From the NCBI GenBank assembly GCA_947625675.1, contig CANQPH010000020.1, positions 1-47,069 on the forward strand: 47,069 bases of DNA. The letters are read 5' to 3'. This document shows, in pieces, positions 33,605 through 40,753 of this stretch. The stretch is from an uncultured Acetatifactor sp. (GTDB taxonomy: Bacteria; Bacillota; Clostridia; Lachnospirales; Lachnospiraceae). A program made the translations under genes and the position numbers. How positions within the stretch are numbered: the stretch's first letter is position 1; each line of letters opens with the position of its first letter. The notes beneath the pieces were generated by a model. The model was not told the origin of the DNA and searched no databases. It was given only the letters and a program-made list of their open reading frames with translations.

Positions 33605-34399
33605 TTATTTGTCCTCCCCTCTCTCCTGCCGCCCCGAAAATGAAACATTGGCAGACTCTTCCTCCCCGGGTTCTGCGGGTCTTGGAAAAAGAAGGGCCGC
33701 CCCCGCCGCCAGGATCACGGTCAGCAATATCGTCCGAGTCCCTTCCGACAGTTCGGAAAGCCCGGGCAGCTTGGAAGCGCCGAAGCTGGCCAGGAAGCAT
33801 AAAAGCACCAGCCCCGCCACAATGCGGTCCTTCCGGGCGGGAGGGATGATGACGGCCAGGAACATCCCGTAGAGGGCCACGCTGAAAGCGCTGACCAATC
33901 TCAACGGCAGCAGATTGCCCGCAACGGTTCCCAAGGCCGTCCCAAAGGCCCAGCAAGGGGCCGCCGTCAGCACCGCCCCATAAGTGTAGTAGGGATTCAG
34001 GTACCCGGGCCTGGAGATGGCGATGCCGAACAATTCATCGGTGATGTCGAAGGCCATGAACAGACGGTGCCAGACGGAGATCCCAGGATACATCCTCTGG
34101 CTCATGGCGCAGCTCATCAACAGATATCTGGCATTGGCGATCAACGTTACCAGAGCGATCTCCAAAAAGGCCGCATGGGCGACGATGGTGGTAAAGCCGG
34201 CATATTCCCCGGCCGAAGCATTGCACAAGAGGCTTGCCAGAAAGGCCTGGAAGGGCGTCAGCCCTGCGTTTCTGGCGGCGATTCCCAAAGAAAAGGACAC
34301 GGCCAGGTACCCCAGTCCGATGGGGACGCCGTCCCGCATGCCTTCCCGGAAAGCTTGTCCCATATTTTCGATCACAATATGATTTTGATGCTGCTTCAT
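33605..34399 (-). CDS. azlC: AzlC branched-chain amino acid exporter subunit
   Basis: A 264-residue protein with about six membrane segments and GVPIGLGYLAVSFSLGI, AGLTPFQAFLASLLCNASAG and RYLLMSCAMSQRM, all signatures of AzlC. It is the larger half of the exporter. GGAAGG precedes the ATG. The capA gene ends 20 bp upstream, so transcription may run through from it. The cargo is inferred from family. Confidence 0.93.
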   Translation of the reverse strand: MKQHQNHIVIENMGQAFREGMRDGVPIGLGYLAVSFSLGIAARNAGLTPFQAFLASLLCNASAGEYAGFTTIVAHAAFLEIALVTLIANARYLLMSCAMSQRMYPGISVWHRLFMAFDITDELFGIAISRPGYLNPYYTYGAVLTAAPCWAFGTALGTVAGNLLPLRLVSAFSVALYGMFLAVIIPPARKDRIVAGLVLLCFLASFGASKLPGLSELSEGTRTILLTVILAAGAALLFPRPAEPGEEESANVSFSGRQERGEDK

Positions 34400-34419
34400 G
34401 AAAAATCCTTCCCAGGGGG

Positions 34420-36204
34420 CTATTCCGCCCTCACATTTCCCTTCTCATCGATCAAGACTCCCGGCGACAGTCTCCGAAGATAGTCAAAGAATTCCTTCTG
34501 CTCCGCTTCCTCTTCCAGATAATGGGTTTCATATCCCTCCTGCCTGCAGGGAAGCAAGGACAATTCCGCAAGCCCTTCCGCCGTAATTTTCAGTTTCAAA
34601 ACGGAAGTGTATTTGGTCTCCCGGTTGAACCAGAAATCCCCCAGGCTATAGATTACTGGCTTTCCTTCCACGTAACCGAGTCCCTGGAGGACATGGGGAT
34701 GGGAACCGATGATGATGTCGGCCCCTGCGTCAAAAAGTTCCTTTGCGATCTCCGTCTGATAGTCCTCATAATATTTGGAGTCCTCCGTTCCCCAATGCAC
34801 GTAGGCGATGAGATAATCGCACCTTTCAGAGGCATCCTCCAGAATTTCCTTTATCCTGGCGGTATCGTACATTCTCACCACCCCCGGAGAATCCTCCCCC
34901 GCCTCCGGCGTATAAATCTTCTTTTCCGAACGATTGGCAGCCACGAAACCGATCTTAAGCCCATCACAGACAAAATAAACAGGCCGGGAAGCCTCATCCA
35001 AATCTTCTCCGGCCCCCACATAAGGGATCCCAATCTGCCGCAGCGTTTCCAAGGTATCAGAAAAAGCATCCGCGCCGAAATCATAGACATGATTGTTGGC
35101 CAGGGACACCAGATCGATCCCCATTTCCTGCAGGATGACCTCCCTTTCCGGAGCGGCCCGAAAAGTATAATATTTGCCCGCTAACGCCTTCCCCCTCGTG
35201 CTGACGGGATATTCGTGATTGAGCATGCTGATGTCGGCGTTCCTCAACGTTTCCAGGATTTCTTCCGAGAGACATTGCTCCAAATCTCCGCCCAGTTCAT
35301 CATAATGGTCGATCACATACCCGTCCTCCGTCAGACAGATATCCCCAGCGAAAGCCAGATCCACCACACCGTCCGCCGCATCCCGAAGGTAAATGAAATG
35401 AGCGGCCGCCGTTTCCTGATTTTCCAGGTATCCCAGACTCCTGTCCGCCAACACCCGCAAAGAACAGCCCGTGGCTTCATAAAAAGCGGCCGACCAGCCG
35501 GAAAGTACGGACTCACCGAAATCTCTGCCTGCGTCAGAAGGCATGCCCTCGCCAGAGGGCATGGACTCATCAGTGGGCATGCTCTCGTCAATGGGCACAG
35601 ATTCATCAGTGGTTGCGGCTTCGCCAGAAGACATGGTTTCTGCGGATGAAACAATGCTCTCCAGCAGTTCCAGATCATATTCAGTCAGAAGCCAATCCAG
35701 GAAAGCGTTCAAATCCACTTTTTCCCCAGAGTTGATTTTCTCAGGAGAAATTTCCCCTGAGAAAATTTCTCCTTGGGTACTCTCCTCCTCCTGATTTCCC
35801 GGCTTCTCCAGAAAAGGAGGCTGCTGTGCCAAAGCCTCACGGAGCTCGCTGCGCAGCGCAGACTTACGTTCTTCCAAGAGACGCCGCTCTTGTTCCAAAC
35901 GCTCTTGTTCCAGCTGCTCTAGCCGTTCCTGCTCCAGGCGCTCCTGCTCTAGCCGTTCCCGCTCTTGTCGCTCTTGCTCCAGCCGTTCCTGCTCCTGCGG
36001 CTCACCTTCCAGGCTCTCCTGTGCAGCGGTCTCTTCCGCTCCGTCCGCCGGGACTATCGATTCCGAAACCGCAAGCGCCGGCTTCGAAGCATGGTCCCCT
36101 TCCAATCCACATGCGCTTAAGACCAGAATGAGGATGCTCAAAGCCGCAATACACCTGAAATGATATGTTATTTTTTTAGAAATATATCTTCTCCCGTTCA
36201 ACAT
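34420..36204 (-). CDS. CapA-family lipoprotein (PGA_cap metallophosphatase fold)
   Basis: I start it at 36202-36204 because the signal peptide is then properly placed: a basic start (RRYISKKITYHFR), a hydrophobic run and a lipobox LSAC with Cys near residue 32. The longer frame would bury the signal. Residues 70-110 form a Glu/Gln/Arg coiled coil, and near 195-235 lie 6-residue repeats. The catalytic domain (FAGDICL, LNHEYP, SLANNHVYDFG, HWGTE, GSHPHVLQG, SLGDFW) spans the C-terminal 320 residues. CapA proteins act in capsule or poly-gamma-glutamate assembly; here it is surface-anchored. The ribosome site is missing and a -10 box lies just before the ATG. Confidence 0.85.
   Translation of the reverse strand: MLNGRRYISKKITYHFRCIAALSILILVLSACGLEGDHASKPALAVSESIVPADGAEETAAQESLEGEPQEQERLEQERQERERLEQERLEQERLEQLEQERLEQERRLLEERKSALRSELREALAQQPPFLEKPGNQEEESTQGEIFSGEISPEKINSGEKVDLNAFLDWLLTEYDLELLESIVSSAETMSSGEAATTDESVPIDESMPTDESMPSGEGMPSDAGRDFGESVLSGWSAAFYEATGCSLRVLADRSLGYLENQETAAAHFIYLRDAADGVVDLAFAGDICLTEDGYVIDHYDELGGDLEQCLSEEILETLRNADISMLNHEYPVSTRGKALAGKYYTFRAAPEREVILQEMGIDLVSLANNHVYDFGADAFSDTLETLRQIGIPYVGAGEDLDEASRPVYFVCDGLKIGFVAANRSEKKIYTPEAGEDSPGVVRMYDTARIKEILEDASERCDYLIAYVHWGTEDSKYYEDYQTEIAKELFDAGADIIIGSHPHVLQGLGYVEGKPVIYSLGDFWFNRETKYTSVLKLKITAEGLAELSLLPCRQEGYETHYLEEEAEQKEFFDYLRRLSPGVLIDEKGNVRAE
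35531..35656 (-). repeat. Seven degenerate 18-bp repeats inside the capA-like gene
   Basis: Units every 18 bp from 35531, with TCAGTGGGCAT-like cores. They encode hexapeptides such as PTDESM and PSGEGM. Confidence 0.8.
35884..36003 (-). repeat. 15-bp repeats encoding the CapA coiled coil
   Basis: A run of CGCTCTTGTTCCA-like units encoding EQERL and variants, with a few phase breaks. Confidence 0.75.
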
Positions 36205-36210
36205 GAAGAG

Positions 36211-36239
36211 ATTATAGCACAGACCTGGAAGAGATTCCA
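36211..36239 (-). promoter_or_regulatory. Extended -10 promoter at the capA start
   Basis: TGC-TATAAT on the minus strand (36211-36216 is the -10). A weak -35 (TGGAAT, 36234-36239) is 17 bases upstream. The expected +1 is the A of the ATG at 36204, so the mRNA may be leaderless. Confidence 0.55.
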
Positions 36240-36343
36240 GTGTTTCTTGCACAAACAGATTCAAACCCGCATTGCCGGAACCGTGTGTCCTTATTTTCAT
36301 TTCTTTGAAAAACGTGGTCTTTGCCATAATAAGTTCCCATCCC

Positions 36344-37900
36344 TCATCTTTCGGACTCAAGTACAAGCCCCTCCGGCGTAAGCCGGTATATCACGCCGCA
36401 GACCTCTGCGATGTATTTTCTGTCGTGGGATATACTGATCACCGCCCCTGGAAATCCTCGTATCATCTCTCTGATCACCGGCCCGGACAGCGGTGAAAAA
36501 TTCCTTGTGGGCTCGTCCAGGATCAGGATATTCGCACCGGACATGCTCATTTTCAAAAGGAGCACTTTCGCTTTCTGTCCGCCGGATAGCTCACGGATGG
36601 GATGCGCCATTTCATCCGCCGTAAATTTCAGCGAACCGAGGTAGATTCTGATCCTCGTGCGCTCTTCCTTTCCGCCGGACCTGTCCAGAAAGTCCACCGG
36701 CGTCATGGCCAAATTTAAAAGCTCCTCGTAGTTCTGCGGCATGTATTCCGCCCGGACATCTTTCCTCTCCATGAGTTCCCCGGCGATCTTTTTCAACAGG
36801 GTGGTCTTCCCGGCGCCGTTCGGCCCGACAATGCAGATCTTCTCCGGCCCCCGGATCCGCAGGAAAATATTTCTCGCCAACTGCCTTGCGCTCTGCCCAT
36901 CCCCCGGCGTCCGCAGCTCATCCAGGGAATACTCAAGAACCGTCTTGCCGGAAGGCATGCACGACTCCTGGTCTCCCAGCTTAAAGAAGATGGCTTCCTC
37001 CTGCTCCGGAAATTCGGTCATCTCTTCATCCTGCCGGGCGAACCGCCTGCCCATCGCTTTGACGGTGTGCATTTTATCCTTCAGATTTTTGGCTGCGCCG
37101 GGGTTCTGTCTCGTAATCGTCGCCTGGGCATAGTCTACGCTCTGGTATATTCTCCGAAATTTCTCATCCCTCAGCTTCTTTTCCCTGCGGTCATTCAGCG
37201 CCTGCTGTTCCTGCCTCTCGAAGCTGTGAAGCCGCTTTTCCACGTAATCACGGTAAGGCATTTTCACAACCGTATATCTGCATTTTGTTTTCCGTCTGAT
37301 CTGCTCCAGATGCACCACCATGTTGGCGGTATTTTCAATCAGCGTCTCATCATGGGAAATAAAAAGCACGATCTTTTTCCAATCCTTGATCACCTTCTCC
37401 AACAGTTCCAGAGAGGCGAGATCAATATCATTGGAAGGCTCGTCCAGAAGCAGCGCAGTGGGCTCCTGCAGCAACAGCTTCATCAGCTGAGCCTTTACTT
37501 TTTCCCCGCCGGAAAGACTGTCCATCCTCTGCTCCCGGTAAAAAAAGTCCGAAACTACGCTGAACTTTCCGGCCAGTTCCGCCAGCTCCTTCGGCGTCCG
37601 GTTCCAGAAGCCTTCTTCCTCCGTGAAGAATTCATATAATGTTTTCTTCCCGTCCTGATCCGGCAGCTCCTGGGGCAGATAACCCAGTCTTTCGTTCCCG
37701 AGCACGCGGATTCCTCTGGCCTCCACATATCCTTCTATCAGCGCTGGGTCATAAAGCCACTTCATCAGGGTCGATTTACCGTTTCCCTCCTCCCCGATGA
37801 TCACCGCCTTGTCCCCGTCATTCAATACCAGGTTGAAATCTTCCAGTATCACACGCAGATCTTTTCTGTGGGTGATGGTAAGTCCGTTTATCTGTAACAT
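36344..37900 (-). CDS. ABC-F family ATPase (ribosome-associated)
   Basis: A 518-residue protein with two ABC domains in one chain and no membrane segments. Domain 1 has GEEGNGKSTLMKWL, the signature LSGGEKVKAQLM and Walker B LLLDEPSNDIDL. Domain 2 has VGPNGAGKTTLLKKI, LSGGQKAKVLLL and LILDEPTRNFSPLSGP, where the usual NHLD D-loop is replaced. A charged linker of about 80 residues joins them. ABC-F proteins enter the ribosomal E site; many protect it from antibiotics. AAGGAGG precedes the ATG. The long leader with small frames fits an antibiotic-responsive gene. The drug is unknown. Confidence 0.88.
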   Translation of the reverse strand: MLQINGLTITHRKDLRVILEDFNLVLNDGDKAVIIGEEGNGKSTLMKWLYDPALIEGYVEARGIRVLGNERLGYLPQELPDQDGKKTLYEFFTEEEGFWNRTPKELAELAGKFSVVSDFFYREQRMDSLSGGEKVKAQLMKLLLQEPTALLLDEPSNDIDLASLELLEKVIKDWKKIVLFISHDETLIENTANMVVHLEQIRRKTKCRYTVVKMPYRDYVEKRLHSFERQEQQALNDRREKKLRDEKFRRIYQSVDYAQATITRQNPGAAKNLKDKMHTVKAMGRRFARQDEEMTEFPEQEEAIFFKLGDQESCMPSGKTVLEYSLDELRTPGDGQSARQLARNIFLRIRGPEKICIVGPNGAGKTTLLKKIAGELMERKDVRAEYMPQNYEELLNLAMTPVDFLDRSGGKEERTRIRIYLGSLKFTADEMAHPIRELSGGQKAKVLLLKMSMSGANILILDEPTRNFSPLSGPVIREMIRGFPGAVISISHDRKYIAEVCGVIYRLTPEGLVLESER

Positions 37901-37933
37901 GATCTCCTCCTTTTCTCGAGCGAAAAGATTCTC

Positions 37934-37969
37934 TCCCTGCCCAATTCCCTGCCCAATGAACAGTTCATT
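37934..37969. repeat. Direct repeat and palindrome just before the ABC-F gene
   Basis: TCCCTGCCCAAT occurs twice in tandem (37934-37957). It overlaps a perfect palindrome AATGAAC-A-GTTCATT (37955-37969), a likely protein-binding site or leader structure, 55-69 bases before the ATG. Confidence 0.5.
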
Positions 37970-38037
37970 CCTTCACGCAAATCTGCGCATCAAAACAGGC
38001 CCGCCCTGCATACGCAAAACGGACCCGCAAAAAGAAA

Positions 38038-38063
38038 CCTTTTTTTCAGCCAAAGAAAAAAGG
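38038..38063 (-). terminator. Terminator-like hairpin in the ABC-F leader
   Basis: On the minus strand CCTTTTTT pairs with AAAAAAGG around a 9-nt loop, followed by TTTCTTTTT. It is upstream of the gene but downstream of its promoter, as expected for transcription attenuation. Confidence 0.4.
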
Positions 38064-38192
38064 AAACCATCCACGAGATCTTCTAATTTAAGCGTACACA
38101 ACCGTGTGCCTCCCGGAAATCCCGGGAAAGCATCACAACAAGGAGCCTGTCCATGCAGATCCTTTTCCAATATGTGCTTCACTTAAATCAAA

Positions 38193-38218
38193 TTATCTGT
38201 TGATCATTTCCTCACCAT
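38193..38218 (-). CDS. Overlapping 4-codon leader reading frames of the ABC-F gene
   Basis: ATG-GTG-AGG-AAA-TGA (38218-38204, MVRK) has AAAGG 6 bases upstream and overlaps ATG-ATC-AAC-AGA-TAA (38207-38193, MINR) as ATGA. They start about 29 nt after the predicted transcript start and could sense stalled ribosomes. Such small frames arise by chance, so confidence is low. Confidence 0.35.
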
Positions 38219-38253
38219 GCACAGCCTTTATTTTTCTCTGATTTGTCCTAATC

Positions 38254-38283
38254 AATATACCATTTCGCAGATGGTTTTGTCAA
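38254..38283 (-). promoter_or_regulatory. Promoter of the ABC-F gene
   Basis: -35 TTGACA (38278-38283), 18 bases, extended -10 TGG-TATATT (38254-38259). The transcript should begin near 38247, leaving a leader of about 345 nt. Confidence 0.75.
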
Positions 38284-38335
38284 TCTTATTTTTCCGGTGA
38301 TCCATAGGGAAACTCCAAGGAAAATCGAAAGAAGC

Positions 38336-38361
38336 CCAGCATCCGCCGGATGGGATGCTGG
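38336..38361 (-). terminator. Terminator of the coiled-coil / exporter operon
   Basis: CCAGCATCC-(8 nt)-GGATGCTGG, perfect 9-bp stem, then GCTTCTTTCGATTTTCC on the minus strand. It ends the operon before the ABC-F promoter. Confidence 0.7.
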
Positions 38362-38434
38362 ACCACCTTCGCAATTATTCTGGCCACTGAATGACTCAGT
38401 TCTTTTTTCAAAAATATGCAGCTATTCCGCAGAA

Positions 38435-40753
38435 TTACTGGATTTCCTCCGTGCGGAACAGGAACTTCACCTGTCCTTCCATGTCCTCCGCCCCTCCGGC
38501 AAAGAATTTGTAGTGTTCGGACACTTCTTCCATTGCCTGAATACGGTCCATCAGACTCTCCAGGTCTCCGTTGACCGCCTCCGTCAGCTTCTGAATTCCC
38601 TGTTCATTGAATTCTTTCAAACCGTCGGAAAGCTGCATGGAACCGTCCCGAAGCTGTGTAACGCCGTCAATCAGGGCGGGCACGTTGGATTGCAGCGCAA
38701 GGATGCCGTCGGAAAGCTGCGCTGCACCGGCGGATAATTCTCCCGTTCCGTTCTTTAAAGTATCGGTGCCCGCTTTCAATTCTCCCGCACCCTGGGCGGC
38801 GGAAGAAACCCCGGCGGTATAAGTCAGAAGTCCTTGGTAAAAGGTCTGATAGCTGTCCAAAGAGGCCTTTAGGGAAATCACGGATTTCGCCCCTTCCGAT
38901 GCCGCTGCCAGCTGGGACTGCACCTCGGCAGAGGCCATATTTTCAGAAATGGCATTCCTTACCTGCTGCTCCGTGGTGGAAGCGATGGTCTCTTGCAGGG
39001 CTTCGCTGTGCATCTGGGTTTCCACATTGTCATCGATCAAGGCAAGTACGTCCGGGGTGCCCATTTGCTCCTGGATTTTGGCCTCTATCATCCCGGCCAC
39101 CTGTTCGCTCTGCATCTGCTGCTCTATAGCCCCCTCAATCATTGTCTGGACTTCCTCGCTGATTCCAGGCGCATCGCCCCCGCTGATCTCCCCGCTTCCT
39201 GCGATCAGCGCTTCATAAGCGGCTTTATCCATATGAAGGACGGACTGGATCACCTGTTCCGCCACCTGTTCCCGGACCGCCGCCGTTACCTGCTGTGTCA
39301 CCTGCTCCTGAACTGCCGATGTCACTTGCTGCGTCACTTCTTCCCGAACCGCCGCCGTCACCAATCCTTCGATTTCCGGCCGCTTCGCTTCCACCGCCGC
39401 CGTCACCGTGGCCAGGGCCGTTTCATAAACCGCCGATTCATCCAAAGAAGCGATCACCCCGTTCAGGACATCGCCATAATTTTCAATGGTCAAAGCCGGC
39501 ACCGCAAGTCCTGCGGAGGAAAGCTGGGCCGCCGCCGTGGAAAGCAAGGTTTCAAACACCTGTCTGGCGCCTCCGTTGAGCGCACCGTTGTTGGAAGCCA
39601 GGGTGTTCAGCCCATCCCTCAGTTGGGCTGCCCCCGCCTGGAGGCTGGCCGCTCCCGCATCCAATTCCTTGGTGCCGTCATTCAAAACCTTCGCACCCGC
39701 TGCCAATTCATCCACGCCATCCGACAATTCTCCGGAACTCTCCAGCAATTCGGAAAGACCGTCATAGAGTTTGGAAGAACCGTCCAACAACTGTCCCATG
39801 GCATCCGTCAATTCTTCCATGGATCCGGAAAGCGTTCCCAGCGGATCGGAATCCTTTTTCTCCTCTTCCGCTAGATCGCTGAAGAACTCATTGGCGGCCA
39901 GGGTGACGGTCATGCCCAAAGAAAAATCCTTGGCGTCACAAGCAATTTCCACGTAGTCCGGGAAGTTGATCTGATCCTTTGCCAGGTCGTCGGTTTCCTG
40001 GGCACCGGCGGCTTCCTGGAAGTCCGAGCCTTGGGAACTGAGCTTTTCCTTCTGCAGCCCCAGATCCTCCTGCAGACCGGGGAAGGCCAGGCCCAGGACG
40101 ATGGTGCGGTCACCGTCGTTGATCAACTTGCCGTTGGAAACTTCCACGTTGGAAAACACGTTGTTGTCCAAGATCAGTCCGGTCAGCATGATGAAGGGAA
40201 CATATATTTTTTCCTGTTTCCCATTGATCTCCACGGTTTCATATTGGTGATTGGCGTAATCGAAACGGATCTTCACACGTCCGCTTTTTCCGGCCAGTTC
40301 GGTAGGGGAAACGGGCACGCCGTCCAGCTCATAGGATACGCTCAATTCCACGGGCAGCTCCTTGTCCGCAGTACCCTGATAATAAATATCCTTTCCCTGG
40401 GCATTCCAGAGCAAAGTACCGTCTTCCTCCAGGGTATAGGTTTCCTCTCCCTCTACATTCTCCACGTCCTGAAGATCGGTTCTATCCCGCAGGATCTGGC
40501 TTCCCTTTTCATTTTGAAGCCAGTCGCTGACAATGATCTTCCGGACGGAACCCTCCGCATCGGCCAGCACGTAGACGGTTTCGTCCTTGGATGCCGTTTC
40601 CGCTTCCCCATCTCCGCTGGAAGCGGATTCCAGGGCGTATGCGGGGACGGAACAGCTGCCCGCCGTCAACGCTGCGCCGAGGCAGCCGGCCAGGAGCACC
40701 GTACCGATCTTTTTTCTATAATGAATCATCTTTTTTCGGTTCCATTTTTTCAT
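38435..40753 (-). CDS. Secreted coiled-coil protein paired with an MMPL exporter
   Basis: A 772-residue protein. The N-terminus is a signal peptide (MKKWNRKKMIHYRKKIG, hydrophobic core, cleavage about AYA-LE). A mixed domain follows to about residue 310, then a long Ala/Gly/Leu/Asp repeat zone (LSDGVDELAAGAKVLNDGTK) like the YhgE/Pip X-heptad repeats. In between, residues about 462-497 are three 12-residue units from 36-bp DNA repeats. It has no membrane segment besides the signal. Its ATG overlaps the exporter stop as ATGA. I infer a periplasm-side or surface partner of the exporter; its job is not known. Confidence 0.75.
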   Translation of the reverse strand: MKKWNRKKMIHYRKKIGTVLLAGCLGAALTAGSCSVPAYALESASSGDGEAETASKDETVYVLADAEGSVRKIIVSDWLQNEKGSQILRDRTDLQDVENVEGEETYTLEEDGTLLWNAQGKDIYYQGTADKELPVELSVSYELDGVPVSPTELAGKSGRVKIRFDYANHQYETVEINGKQEKIYVPFIMLTGLILDNNVFSNVEVSNGKLINDGDRTIVLGLAFPGLQEDLGLQKEKLSSQGSDFQEAAGAQETDDLAKDQINFPDYVEIACDAKDFSLGMTVTLAANEFFSDLAEEEKKDSDPLGTLSGSMEELTDAMGQLLDGSSKLYDGLSELLESSGELSDGVDELAAGAKVLNDGTKELDAGAASLQAGAAQLRDGLNTLASNNGALNGGARQVFETLLSTAAAQLSSAGLAVPALTIENYGDVLNGVIASLDESAVYETALATVTAAVEAKRPEIEGLVTAAVREEVTQQVTSAVQEQVTQQVTAAVREQVAEQVIQSVLHMDKAAYEALIAGSGEISGGDAPGISEEVQTMIEGAIEQQMQSEQVAGMIEAKIQEQMGTPDVLALIDDNVETQMHSEALQETIASTTEQQVRNAISENMASAEVQSQLAAASEGAKSVISLKASLDSYQTFYQGLLTYTAGVSSAAQGAGELKAGTDTLKNGTGELSAGAAQLSDGILALQSNVPALIDGVTQLRDGSMQLSDGLKEFNEQGIQKLTEAVNGDLESLMDRIQAMEEVSEHYKFFAGGAEDMEGQVKFLFRTEEIQ
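39261..39368 (-). repeat. Three 36-bp repeats inside the coiled-coil gene
   Basis: Units start at 39261, 39297 and 39333 (GCCACCTG, GTCACCTG, GTCACTTC), encoding 12-residue VTxAVxEqVtqq units. Confidence 0.75.

Noticed and set aside
37973..38182. A 69-codon frame in the ABC-F leader
   Set aside because: Starts at GTG without a ribosome site; the two 4-codon frames upstream fit better.
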